From Natrarchaeobaculum sulfurireducens (lineage in GTDB: Archaea > Halobacteriota > Halobacteria > Halobacteriales > Natrialbaceae): a stretch of DNA of 64,000 nt. Under the pieces are notes generated by a model. The model made no database searches and had not been told where the DNA came from. It saw only the letters and a list, made by a program, of their open reading frames with translations. Every line of letters starts with the position of its first letter. Positions within the stretch are counted from its first letter, which is position 1. The stretch is taken from assembly GCF_003430825.1 (NCBI RefSeq), contig NZ_CP024047.1:434001-498000 (forward strand). Direction: 5' to 3'. Of the stretch, positions 38,840 to 47,395 are shown in pieces. Position numbers and translations under genes: made by a program.

Positions 38840-39145
38840 ATGCGCCCGTTCCATGGTCGGACACGACACTGCAAGCGCTGCAAGTGCGAACTCGAGGGCG
38901 GCGAGGAGGGCTGTCCGCAGTGTGGGTTCAATCCCCGACAGACGGGGTTACGCGTCTCGATGGGGTTATTGTTGGTCGTCGTGGTTTCGATGACGGTACT
39001 CACCTTCCCGGCAGCGTTCTGGACGGGCCTGGAACCGTTTCTCTTGGGGCTCGCAGTCGTCTCGTTCGGACTCGCCGTCTTGCTATTTCTCTTCTCGTTT
39101 CTCGCCACCCCGTATCGGCTCAGCACTGTCTTTGCCTGGTTTTAA
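38840..39145 (+). CDS. Zinc-ribbon membrane protein, hypothetical
   Basis: 101 residues. The N-terminus carries CKRCKCELEGGEEGCPQCGF, a two-pair zinc ribbon, followed by two hydrophobic helices (MGLLLVVVVSMTVLTFPAAF and LGLAVVSFGLAVLLFLFSF) and a short tail. Such zinc-ribbon/transmembrane proteins are common in haloarchaea and of unknown role. ATG 38840 is preceded by no clear Shine-Dalgarno, fitting a leaderless transcript. Confidence 0.8.
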   Translation: MRPFHGRTRHCKRCKCELEGGEEGCPQCGFNPRQTGLRVSMGLLLVVVVSMTVLTFPAAFWTGLEPFLLGLAVVSFGLAVLLFLFSFLATPYRLSTVFAWF

Positions 39146-39185
39146 CTGCGGTGTATTGGGATGGCCCGCCACGTCTACTCGATAC

Positions 39186-39291
39186 TATAGTAACAACTGC
39201 AACGAGTTGCACACCGATCGCCGACCGTCTGGCGATCAGGTGCACAATGGCTTATCTTCTCGAGCGGGCCTGGGCCGCAGTGGCTACTATA
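39186..39291. repeat. Palindromic MITE-like element, copy 1
   Basis: About 106 bp bounded by TATAGTAACAACTGC (39186-39200) and GCAGTGGCTACTATA (39277-39291), inverted repeats with two mismatches. Inside, GTTGCACACCGATCGCC and GGCGATCAGGTGCAC form a second arm pair around a short loop. It is clearly related to the element at 61235-61318; the distal arm here carries about 25 extra bases. No coding capacity. Confidence 0.8.
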
Positions 39292-39566
39292 CCAGCCTCC
39301 TCGAGCGCATGACTCTCGAGAATGTTCAGATATATTACCAAAACTATATACGGAATTGCAGGTTATCGGGCTAATGAGGTTGGTAGTGCATGTCACTCGA
39401 GACATGTTCGCACGGTTCGGTCCCGTAGACGCCGGACCGGGCGGGTGGAGATGGCAACGAAAGGATCGATCAGGGCGACCGTCGTGTGACGACTTGCCGC
39501 CCCGAAACACGACCGGCGATACGGCGTCGAGCGACACCATCAGCACGCACACACGGAGGGTAACTC
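39292..39566 (+). promoter_or_regulatory. Leader and promoter region of BCCT gene 1
   Basis: AT-rich TATATTACC and ACTATATACGG elements at about 39328-39353 are the likely promoter, leaving a leader of about 190 nt. A perfect inverted repeat CATGTC (39389-39394) / GACATG (39401-39406) lies in it, and GGAGGG at 39555-39560 stands six bases before the ATG, a strong ribosome-binding site that is unusual in this largely leaderless setting. Confidence 0.45.
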
Positions 39567-41363
39567 ATGACAGACGAAGGTAAACGCGGTATACAAGGTG
39601 AACTGTTCCACGCGGAGACGGATCGAGAACCGGGAGACAACAACTGGCAAGGATACGGATTCGACATCAATCCACCCGTCTTTCTCATTGCAGGTGGGCT
39701 GATTATTCTGTTTATTATCCTCTCGCTTGCGTTTCCGGACCAGGCGGGAGCGATCTACCAGGATACACGGATCGCGATATCCGACTACTTCGACTGGCTG
39801 TTCATCCTGGCAGCGAACATCTTCATCATCTTCATGGTCTATCTCGCCATTAGCAAGTACGGCGCGATCCGGCTCGGTGGCGTCGACGGCGAGAAGGAGT
39901 TCAGCGACATTTCGTGGATCGCGATGCTGTTCAGTGCGGGGATGGGGATCGGCCTGATGTTCTTCGGCGTCGCCGAGCCAGTCTATCACCTCTTCGATCC
40001 GCATCTGGGTGCCGAAGCGGGCACCGACGCTGCAGCGGAGGTCGGAATGGCGGTATCGCTGTTCCACTGGGGCTTCCATCCGTGGGCGATATACGCGCTG
40101 GTCGCGCTCGGACTCGCGTTTTTCTCGTATAACCGGGGGCTCCCGCTTACGTTTCGGTCGGTCTTCTACCCGGTGCTTGGCGAACGGATCTACGGCTGGC
40201 CGGGACACGTCATCGACATCTTCACCGTGTTCGCGACGCTGTTCGGCCTCGTGACCTCGCTCGGCCTCGGCGCGTTACAGATCAATGCCGGGTTGACGTT
40301 CGTGGGTGACGAAGTGGCCGCGTTCCCCGCCGTCCCCGACTCGGTCTGGGTCGCCGTCGGGATCGTCACGGTCGTCACGGGCCTGGCCATCATCTCGGTC
40401 TACCTCGGCCTCGATAAGGGGATCAGACGTCTCAGCAACCTGAACCTGACGCTGATGCTCGTGCTTCTGGCATCGGTGTTCATCCTCGGGCCAACGCTGT
40501 TTATCCTCGGTGCGCTTCCACAGGGGATCGGCGCGTACATCGGGAGTTTCTTCGAGCTGTCGTTCTTCGGCAACTCGTTCGACAACCACTACTTCCAGGG
40601 CTCGGAGTTCTACGGTCCGGGTGGCGACGGTGAAGGCGGATTCCTCGTCGACTGGACGGTGTTCTACTGGGCCTGGTGGATCTCCTGGTCGCCGTTCGTC
40701 GGGATGTTCATCGCACGCATCTCGAAAGGGCGTACCATCCGCGAGTTCGTCGGTGGCGTCCTGTTGATCCCCGTCGTGTTCTCGTTCGCCTGGTTCGCGG
40801 CGATGGGCGGCACCGCGCTCAACTTCGAGTTGAACGAAGCAACCGCCGGTGCGATCAGCGGGCCGACGTTCGAGACCGGCGAGGAACTCGCGATGTTCGC
40901 GATGTTCGATCTGATGCCCGGCACCGTGGTCCTGTCAGTGCTCGCGATCATCCTCGTTACGACGTTCTTCGTGACGTCTTCGGACTCTGGCTCGCTCGTC
41001 CTCGAGCACCTGAGCACCGGCGGGAAACACGAAACGCCGGCGACCGGTCGGGTCTTCTGGGCGGCCTCCGAAGGGCTCGTCGCGTCCACGCTGTTGATCG
41101 CCGGCGGTGACGCGGCAGTCGACGCACTTCAGGCGGCAGCAATCGCCAGCGGCCTCCCGTTCGCGGTGATCCTGCTGTTTATGATCTACGCCGTGATGCA
41201 GGGGCTCAAAAAGGAGTACCGGATCCTCCAGTCGAACGAGTTCGAGGAGCTGATCGACGACCTCGAGGACCAGGGTGAGATCGTCGTCACGACCGAGACT
41301 GGCGACCTGGTGACCGAAGTCAAGACCAGAGATGACAGGGTGATCAACGTCGGTAGCGACTGA
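39567..41363 (+). CDS. BCCT-family transporter (betaine/carnitine/choline), copy 1
   Basis: Secondary transporter for quaternary ammonium solutes, 598 residues and about twelve transmembrane helices. The family signature DWTVFYWAWWISWSPFVGMF lies near residue 370 and supplies the aromatic box for the trimethylammonium group; GMGIGLMFFGVAEPVYH near residue 130 gives the other substrate-site segment. The C-terminal 50 residues are a hydrophilic cytoplasmic tail. It has a separate leader with a Shine-Dalgarno site. Together with the second BCCT gene at 44.9 kb and downstream demethylation genes, uptake of glycine betaine or a relative is likely. Confidence 0.92.
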   Translation: MTDEGKRGIQGELFHAETDREPGDNNWQGYGFDINPPVFLIAGGLIILFIILSLAFPDQAGAIYQDTRIAISDYFDWLFILAANIFIIFMVYLAISKYGAIRLGGVDGEKEFSDISWIAMLFSAGMGIGLMFFGVAEPVYHLFDPHLGAEAGTDAAAEVGMAVSLFHWGFHPWAIYALVALGLAFFSYNRGLPLTFRSVFYPVLGERIYGWPGHVIDIFTVFATLFGLVTSLGLGALQINAGLTFVGDEVAAFPAVPDSVWVAVGIVTVVTGLAIISVYLGLDKGIRRLSNLNLTLMLVLLASVFILGPTLFILGALPQGIGAYIGSFFELSFFGNSFDNHYFQGSEFYGPGGDGEGGFLVDWTVFYWAWWISWSPFVGMFIARISKGRTIREFVGGVLLIPVVFSFAWFAAMGGTALNFELNEATAGAISGPTFETGEELAMFAMFDLMPGTVVLSVLAIILVTTFFVTSSDSGSLVLEHLSTGGKHETPATGRVFWAASEGLVASTLLIAGGDAAVDALQAAAIASGLPFAVILLFMIYAVMQGLKKEYRILQSNEFEELIDDLEDQGEIVVTTETGDLVTEVKTRDDRVINVGSD

Positions 41364-41742
41364 TCCGGCCCGTCGTGAATCGCTACCGGTGGTCGCTCGA
41401 CTGGGCCAGCGACTACCGGTAACACGGGACCGCAATCCGTCTGCTCCGCTCTGTGGTATCGATTCACCGGCCCGACCGCAGGACGGCTCGCTGCCGGGCC
41501 GAAACCGACGTACAGGAGTCCGGCCGACGACCACGGACGATTCTCACGGTGGCGGCTCTCGATCCCCCGTTTCGCTCGGAGACGGCCGAACGACGACCTC
41601 GAGCGAAGCGAGGACGGTCACCCGACGATCAGCACGTTTTCGATCCCGTCTCGGTTCTGGAAGAAGAAACTCGCCTCGTCGCTACCCAGTATGTGCCCAA
41701 ACGGTAGTTCGTCCAAGCCGATTTTATCGCGGATCGCCACTG
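41364..41742. other. Spacer between BCCT 1 and usp1, no feature seen
   Basis: Three hundred and seventy-nine bases between convergent genes. Arg-rich frames on both strands lack haloarchaeal composition. A segment near 41475-41520 resembles loosely the stretch at 42370-42420 behind the small membrane-protein gene, but I do not rely on it. Confidence 0.4.
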
Positions 41743-42168
41743 CTAGGGTGCGCGAACGACTGTAACCGGCTTCGGACACATCCGCACGACTTTCTCGGCG
41801 TTCGATCCGAGGTATTTCTCGATCGTCCCGCGGCCCCGTTCGGCGACGATCACGCTGTCGACGTCTTCGTCCGTGGCGTAATCGACGATCTCCTGTGCAA
41901 TATTCCCCGTCTTGACTACGCCGACACCCTCGAGGCCGCGTTCTTCGGCCTGGTCGACGACGTTCCTGACGACTCCCTCTCCGAACTCCCGATACTCGTC
42001 CATCTCGCTTTCGCTTACACCGACCGTGAGGATGTACGCCGCTTTCGTTTCGACGACGTATATCACGTGCACCGTGGCCCCGAACACGTCCGCGAGATCG
42101 AGACCGTGCTCGACTGCACGCGCTGCCTTGTCACTTCCATCAGTCGCGATCAGTATGTTGTCTTGCAT
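41743..42168 (-). CDS. UspA-family universal stress protein 1
   Basis: 141-residue alpha/beta nucleotide-binding-type stress protein: MQDNILIATDGSDKAARAVE, VVETKAAYILTVG, EIVDYATDEDVDSVIVAERG and GTIEKYLGSNAEKVVR. The G-2x-G-9x-G-S ATP loop is one residue shorter than the canonical spacing and its first Gly is Ala/Glu-like, so ATP binding is uncertain. It is a close paralogue of the gene at 42883 and shares a promoter motif with it. Such genes often accompany transporters in haloarchaea. Confidence 0.92.
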   Translation of the reverse strand: MQDNILIATDGSDKAARAVEHGLDLADVFGATVHVIYVVETKAAYILTVGVSESEMDEYREFGEGVVRNVVDQAEERGLEGVGVVKTGNIAQEIVDYATDEDVDSVIVAERGRGTIEKYLGSNAEKVVRMCPKPVTVVRAP

Positions 42169-42198
42169 GACCGTTGCCCTAGCGGACTATTCGAAAGA

Positions 42199-42210
42199 CG
42201 GTAGCATATA
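42199..42210 (-). promoter_or_regulatory. Promoter element of usp1
   Basis: Plus-strand CGGTAGCATATA; read on the minus strand as TATATGCTACCG it is a TATA box about 39 nt before the start, giving a leader of about 12 nt. The same 12-mer with one change occurs at the second usp gene. Confidence 0.55.
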
Positions 42211-42423
42211 TCTTGGGACCTTCTATCACACACTGTCGGATGGAGCCGCCATCGAGCGCCAGGCGACTCGTGTGAATCGGTGTCTGCCCCACTGAGTCGC
42301 GATCGATCGTCGAGTTCGCCGACATCGAGGTACCGGATCGCCTCTGGCGGTCCGCGATATCGGGCTCCCGGCCCGGTCGCCGGGGTTCGCGGTCGGGCCG
42401 GAACTGACGTCCAGTACTCCGTC

Positions 42424-42579
42424 TCAATCGACGTTGATCTCACGAGCGTAAATGGCGAACGCGACGAACGTGAGCAAGGTCCCGGCAAAGAAGTAATTTC
42501 CCGCGACGATGGCCATGAGACTCAGACCGGCCAGCGCCACCGCGAGGATCGTAGCGACGGTTGCGACGAGTTGGGACAT
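42424..42579 (-). CDS. 51-residue two-helix membrane protein
   Basis: Starts at ATG 42579 and reads MSQLVATVATILAVALAGLS, then a second hydrophobic helix (YFFAGTLLTFVAFAIYA) and ends REINVD. Two helices joined by a Gly-Asn turn, with no other motif. It is transcribed leftward, lying between the two usp genes with another small membrane protein; a role as accessory subunit to the transporters or channel nearby is speculation. Confidence 0.7.
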   Translation of the reverse strand: MSQLVATVATILAVALAGLSLMAIVAGNYFFAGTLLTFVAFAIYAREINVD

Positions 42580-42617
42580 GTTTCACACCACGTCGACGAC
42601 GGAAGTTATACGTAACG

Positions 42618-42788
42618 TCAGGCAGCGGACTCGTTCCACTCGGCGGCCAACCCGACGACGCCGAGGACGACCGCGACGGCTCCGATACCTGCGGTGAGTG
42701 TCTCCTCACCGACCAACCCGCTGACGAGGACGGCGAGTCCGCCGAGCAGCAAGAAGGCCCGAAGGACCGTCCGAGCGTTCCAGTGCAT
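42618..42788 (-). CDS. 56-residue two-helix membrane protein
   Basis: Starts at ATG 42788 and reads MHWNARTVLRAFLLLGGLAV, followed by LVSGLVGEETLT and a second hydrophobic helix (IGAVAVVLGVVGLAAE), ending WNESAA. It lies 38 bp upstream of the 51-residue protein on the same strand, probably cotranscribed. Function unknown. Confidence 0.7.
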   Translation of the reverse strand: MHWNARTVLRAFLLLGGLAVLVSGLVGEETLTAGIGAVAVVLGVVGLAAEWNESAA

Positions 42789-42882
42789 GGTCAGAGACGC
42801 CCAGCATCGTACGTGACTGCCGTGCTCGTCGCGAGTTGCCTGTCAGGATCACCTGGCCGTCCTCGAGTTGCTGGCCGACCAC

Positions 42883-43308
42883 TCATCCCTCGATGACGAC
42901 CGTCGCCGTGTCCTCGGCCATCCGAATAACGTTCGATGCGGTGCTTCCGACGTGTCTGTCGATCGCATCGTGGCCCTGTTTGCCCACCAGGATGGCGTCG
43001 ATGTCGTTGCGTTCGGCGTAGTCGACGATCTCCTCTGCCGGACGACCAGTCTTGAGCACACCCGTGGCCTCGAGACCGCGATCCCCCGCCCGTTCGACGA
43101 TGTCCGTGACGATCTCTTCACCGTACTCCCTGTAGGCTTCTAGCTCGTCGTCGGAGAGCCCTACGGTCAAAATGTAGGTGGCTTTCGTTTCGACGACGTA
43201 CAGTGCGTGTACCTTTGCGTCCATTGCCTCGGCGATTTGGAGGCCATACTCGACGCATGGCTCGGCCTCGTCGCTTCCGTCGGTTGCGATCAAAACGTTG
43301 TCGTACAT
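42883..43308 (-). CDS. UspA-family universal stress protein 2
   Basis: 141 residues, same length as usp1 and alignable throughout: MYDNVLIATDGSDEAEPCVE, VVETKATYILTVGLSDDELE, EIVDYAERNDIDAILVGKQG and RHVGSTASNVIRMAED. The loop GKQG-8x-GS is one residue short of the usual ATP motif. Tandem duplication with divergence is the likely origin of the pair. Divergent from the K+ channel gene. Confidence 0.92.
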   Translation of the reverse strand: MYDNVLIATDGSDEAEPCVEYGLQIAEAMDAKVHALYVVETKATYILTVGLSDDELEAYREYGEEIVTDIVERAGDRGLEATGVLKTGRPAEEIVDYAERNDIDAILVGKQGHDAIDRHVGSTASNVIRMAEDTATVVIEG

Positions 43309-43343
43309 CTGTGTTCGTCCTCGTCTTCGCCGGAGTATCGACG

Positions 43344-43356
43344 CGATAGCATATAG
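43344..43356 (-). promoter_or_regulatory. Promoter element of usp2
   Basis: Plus-strand CGATAGCATATAG, equivalent to the usp1 element; on the minus strand CTATATGCTATCG, about 44 nt before the start. The conservation beyond the TATA box itself hints at shared control. Confidence 0.55.
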
Positions 43357-43466
43357 TCCTTGCTTCTGTTACCATATCGCATGGCTCCCCGCCGGTGATC
43401 GCCGATCCGGGTGGGACGGGACCGGGCGGCGGTACTACTTTGCTGTCCCGGCCCGACTAGTCGTGC

Positions 43467-44693
43467 GTGGTGGCAGATCACTCGGACTCTTCGGAGCCTG
43501 CGATCGATCGGTTGTTCTCCCACAGCGAGACGGTTCGTCTCGTCAACTGGCGAGCGCTTTCCGGGGCGAAGTCGGCGGTCATCCTGTGTGGGTTCGTCGC
43601 CGTGCTCTCGTTCGTCACCGGACTATCGAATCTCGCTCAGCCGACGGTCGCCGACGACGGTCCTCTCGCGGCGGTTCTGCCTGGCGGACCGAACGTCGTT
43701 CCATTTACCGGCGTCCTGTTGGCGTTCGTCCTCGGGGCACTCGTGTTCGGACTTGGGCGCCGAAAGCGCCTCGCCTGGTATCTCACGGTACTCACGCTCC
43801 CACTCACCTCGCTGTTGCCCTTGACGGCGTTCCAGACGACGGACGTTCCGCTTTTGCTCTTGGTTCTTCTCACCCTCCCGCTGTTGCTCGTCAACCGGGA
43901 CGCGTTCGATCGGCGGCTCGAACTCTCCTCGCTCCAGATCGCCTCACTGTCCTCGATCGTGGGTGTCGTGTTGTACGGCACGATCGGTACCTACGCTATT
44001 CGTGATCAGTTCACCGGTATCGACACCTGGGGCGATTCAGTCTACTACGTCGTCGTGACGATCGCGACAGTTGGTTACGGGGACATCACGCCGCTGACGA
44101 CCGGGGCGAAGTGGTTCTCGCTGTCGATCATCCTCTTCGGAACCGGCGCGTTCACGGTTGCTATCGGGGCCTTGATCGTGCCGGCGATCGAGAAACGAAT
44201 GGCCACCGTATTCGGAAACATGACCCCATCAGAACTCACCTTACTCGAGGACCACGTGCTGGTCCTCGGGTACAGCGACATGACGGACTCCCTGCTCGAG
44301 GAACTCGATGACGAAACCGACCTCGTGATCGTCACACCCGACGCCGACGCCGCAGCCACGCTAACCGAGCGAGAGGTCAACGTTCTCACCGACGATCCAA
44401 CACACGAAGCGACGCTTCGCGACGCCAAGATCGGCGACGCTGCAGGCGTGGTCGTCGCGACACACGACGACGCCAACGACGTCCTTGCCGTCCTCGCGGC
44501 CCGGAAGTTGAATCCCGACATCCGCATCGTCGCCGCAGCGACCGACGGACAGCACGTCGACAAACTCGAGGCGGTCGGCGCGGACGAAGTCATCAGCCCG
44601 GTCGAGATGGCCGGCCGGCTCCTCGGTCGGTCGATCCTCGAGAAGCCGTCCACCGAGTCGCTGTTCGGGACGACTGACGACGACGCGTCGTGA
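43467..44693 (+). CDS. Potassium channel with cytoplasmic RCK/TrkA-N domain
   Basis: 408 residues starting at one of two tandem GTG codons (43467 or 43470). Four or five N-terminal hydrophobic segments precede a pore helix and the selectivity filter TIATVGYGDITPLT (filter near residue 195-200), then an RCK-type Rossmann domain beginning DHVLVLGYSDMTDSLLEEL with VIVTPDADAAATL and DDANDVLAVLAARKLNPDIR. Potassium-selective conduction gated by a nucleotide is expected. The extra N-terminal helices make it longer than two-TM channels. It fits an osmotic-stress island with the BCCT and Usp genes. Confidence 0.92.
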   Translation: MVADHSDSSEPAIDRLFSHSETVRLVNWRALSGAKSAVILCGFVAVLSFVTGLSNLAQPTVADDGPLAAVLPGGPNVVPFTGVLLAFVLGALVFGLGRRKRLAWYLTVLTLPLTSLLPLTAFQTTDVPLLLLVLLTLPLLLVNRDAFDRRLELSSLQIASLSSIVGVVLYGTIGTYAIRDQFTGIDTWGDSVYYVVVTIATVGYGDITPLTTGAKWFSLSIILFGTGAFTVAIGALIVPAIEKRMATVFGNMTPSELTLLEDHVLVLGYSDMTDSLLEELDDETDLVIVTPDADAAATLTEREVNVLTDDPTHEATLRDAKIGDAAGVVVATHDDANDVLAVLAARKLNPDIRIVAAATDGQHVDKLEAVGADEVISPVEMAGRLLGRSILEKPSTESLFGTTDDDAS

Positions 44694-44938
44694 GAGCGCC
44701 CCGTCCGTGTGGCGGAGCCGACCAGGACAGGGGCCAGTGGGTCACAGTCGATGGACCACATCGTATCAGTAACATATTCCTTCGTGGACTGGCGAGCAGT
44801 CGTCCGGTTCGTGAACTCGCAGTGTGACTCTCTCCCTGTCGTGACTGGGTACATGGCCGGACGTCGCGTACGGGAGTCGTCCGTACCCGTCCCGACGCTC
44901 GGGGGAATTGATTTACGCCGGGGAGAAAACGTTCGGAT

Positions 44939-46795
44939 ATGGGCATTCAGGGAGTCAGTGCCGGTGAACACGCCCTCCGAAAGCTCGTGGTCCCGCTCTG
45001 TCTCCTGTCGGGGATCGTCGTCGTTTCGGGCTTTTTCTTCCCCGAAATCGTCGGCGAAACCATCTCTGGCCGGGCGTGGCTCGTTACGTCTCTCGTCTTT
45101 TTCGCCTCCGGACTGAGCTACCTCGCGGTCTTACCTACCGACGTCGACGAGACGGCACACACCTTCGACCCGGAGTATCTGCTGCGTGTCCGTCGGCTCG
45201 AGCTGGCGGACACTGCCAAGGGGTTTTTGACCCGTCAGGATCCGATCACCTTCGGCGTCACGGTCGTCGCGTTCACGCTCTTTTTCGTTGGGCAGCTGTT
45301 GATTCCGTCGGAGACGATCGCTGCCATCGATGCCGCTCAGGCTACAGTGACCACGTACGGCGGGTTGGTGTTCGCCGGCGTCATGATGCTCGCCGTCTTA
45401 TTCTGTCTGTTCTTGCTGGCTGGGCCGTGGGGGTCGGTGAAACTCGGTGGCCCGGATGCCGAACCGTCGTATACGTATCCCGTCTACTTCACCATGTTTT
45501 TTACAGCCGGCATCGCCGCCGGAATCGTCTTCTGGGGACCGGCGGAGGCGCTGTTTCATTACGAGACGCCGCCGACGTACTTCGACGTCGATCCGGGGTC
45601 GGAGGGTGCTGGCGAGGCGGCGCTCACCTACGCACTGTTCCACTGGGGGTTCACCACCTGGAGCGCCTACATCGCTCTCGGCGTTCCGATCGCGTACTAC
45701 GTCTACCAGCGCGGTGCGCCGTTGCGGGTTTCGGCAATCTTGACCCCGTTTCTGGGCAGCGAGAACCTCGACTCGGCGTGGTGTCGGCTCGTCGACGTCC
45801 TCGCCGTCTTCGCAACGATCGGCGGAATCGCCACCTCCATCGCACTCGTCAGCGAACAGTTTCTCGTCGGGGTCGACTTCCAGTGGGACATGACCTTCGA
45901 CACGCTCGGGTCGGTCCTGTTCGTCGGCGGCCTGACGTTCATCTTCGTCGTCTCGGCCCAGAGCGGCGTTCACCGTGGGATCAGACGGATCGCGGCCGTC
46001 AACGTCGTCCTCTTCGGGCTGTTCGCAGCGCTGTTTCTCGCCGTCGCTCCGCGAACCGTCGTCCTCGAGAGCAGCTCGAGTGCGGTCGGTAGCTACGCCG
46101 CGAACGTCGTTCCGATGAGCCTTCATCTGGGCGATGGGCTGGTCGCCGACGAGTGGGTCGCCGAGTGGACGATCTGGAACTGGGCGTGGTGGCTCTCGTG
46201 GGCGCCGTTCGCTGGCCTCTTTCTGGCGGCGCTCTCTCGTGGTCGGCGAATCAGAACGGTCGTCCTGACGGGGTTCGTCGCGACGTCGCTGGCGACGATG
46301 GTCTGGTTTCTCCTGTTGGGTTCCACTGCCGTACACCTCCAGCAGACGAGTGCCGTAGCCGTTCTCGCGGCGGTCGACGCCTACGGCGGCTCCGAGGCCG
46401 TCGCCGGCTTTCCGGTGTTCGAGACGTTCGCGATCGGCCAGCTCCTCATCTTCGTCTTCCTGGCGCTGATCGTCGTCTTCATGACGACTTCTGCTGACAC
46501 CTCTACGCTCGTCGTGGCGGTGCTGGCGACGAAACGTGACTTCGCTCCGACGACCGGCGCGATTATCTTCTGGGGAGGATTTCAGGGGCTCGTCGCCGTC
46601 TCCGTGCTCGTCACCGACAGCGCGGAAGTCCTGCAGGCGATGGCCGTCTTGACCGGCGGTCCGTTCGCGCTGGTGGTCTGTCTCGCACTGGTCGGCCTCG
46701 TCGGAACGCTTCTCACACACGACGCCGATCGCTCCTCGTCCGCCGAGCCCTCGGGAGAGGGTTCGGAGAAGGACCACGAGAGTACCGACCGGTGA
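44939..46795 (+). CDS. BCCT-family transporter, copy 2
   Basis: 618 residues, about twelve helices. The signature EWTIWNWAWWLSWAPFAGLF and the GIAAGIVFWGPAEALFHYE segment mark the BCCT substrate site, while overall sequence differs greatly from copy 1, so different substrates or affinities are likely. The first 90 residues include an extra pair of hydrophobic segments (LVVPLCLLSGIVVVSGFFF and LVTSLVFFASGLSYLAVL). GATTTA centred about 28 nt before ATG 44939 suggests a leaderless transcript. The short C-terminal tail is charged. Confidence 0.92.
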   Translation: MGIQGVSAGEHALRKLVVPLCLLSGIVVVSGFFFPEIVGETISGRAWLVTSLVFFASGLSYLAVLPTDVDETAHTFDPEYLLRVRRLELADTAKGFLTRQDPITFGVTVVAFTLFFVGQLLIPSETIAAIDAAQATVTTYGGLVFAGVMMLAVLFCLFLLAGPWGSVKLGGPDAEPSYTYPVYFTMFFTAGIAAGIVFWGPAEALFHYETPPTYFDVDPGSEGAGEAALTYALFHWGFTTWSAYIALGVPIAYYVYQRGAPLRVSAILTPFLGSENLDSAWCRLVDVLAVFATIGGIATSIALVSEQFLVGVDFQWDMTFDTLGSVLFVGGLTFIFVVSAQSGVHRGIRRIAAVNVVLFGLFAALFLAVAPRTVVLESSSSAVGSYAANVVPMSLHLGDGLVADEWVAEWTIWNWAWWLSWAPFAGLFLAALSRGRRIRTVVLTGFVATSLATMVWFLLLGSTAVHLQQTSAVAVLAAVDAYGGSEAVAGFPVFETFAIGQLLIFVFLALIVVFMTTSADTSTLVVAVLATKRDFAPTTGAIIFWGGFQGLVAVSVLVTDSAEVLQAMAVLTGGPFALVVCLALVGLVGTLLTHDADRSSSAEPSGEGSEKDHESTDR

Positions 46796-46920
46796 TCGTG
46801 TGGTGGTGTGCGTGTGGTGGGCTCGCTTTCACAACCACAACGTATCCGTTCTCTAACATCAGTTGCGTTCGTCGTCGGCGGCGGTACGTATATGATCGTC
46901 CCGGACGACGTCCCGACGGG

Positions 46921-47301
46921 ATGAAACGCCTCGTTAACACCGACGACGCACCCGCAGCAGTTGGCGCGTACAGCCAGGCGGCGACGAACGGAACCCTCCT
47001 GTTTACCGCCGGACAGCTTCCGTTGACAGTCGACGGCGAACTGCTCGAGGACGAATCAGTCGCCGTCCAGACCCGCCAGTGTCTCGAGAACGTCGCGGCG
47101 ATCCTCGCGGCCGAGGAACTGACCCTCGAGGACGTGCTGAAGGTAACGATCTACCTCGACGATATCGACGACTTCGAGGCCATGAACGAGACCTACGCCG
47201 AGTTCTTCGACGACGAACCGCCCGCCAGAAGTGCCATCGAAGTCGGCGCCGTCCCGAAAGGGGCCGCCCTCGAGATCGAGGCCATCGCAACGCTCGAGTG
47301 A
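46921..47301 (+). CDS. ridA: RidA-family enamine/imine deaminase
   Basis: Hydrolyses reactive 2-aminoacrylate and related enamines released by PLP dehydratases; 126 residues. It opens MKRLVNTDDAPAAVGAYSQA and shows FTAGQLPLTVDGELLEDESV, the Arg of PPARSAIEVGAVPKGA that binds carboxylate, and IEAIATLE at the end. The in-frame frame upstream is Trp/Cys-rich and non-conserved. Its presence near a threonine/serine dehydratase and amine oxidases fits detoxification of their products. Confidence 0.93.
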   Translation: MKRLVNTDDAPAAVGAYSQAATNGTLLFTAGQLPLTVDGELLEDESVAVQTRQCLENVAAILAAEELTLEDVLKVTIYLDDIDDFEAMNETYAEFFDDEPPARSAIEVGAVPKGAALEIEAIATLE

Positions 47302-47395
47302 GCCGGCGACGACTCTCGTCTGAATCGACAGCTCGGAGAGCCGATTCGCCCGAAACACGGCGAAAAGATGCACACAGGGTCGACCGAGACGGGGG

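Noticed and set aside
41453-41707. 84-codon plus-strand frame between BCCT 1 and usp1
   Set aside because: Arg-rich, no promoter, no recognisable motif; composition typical of non-coding GC-rich DNA.
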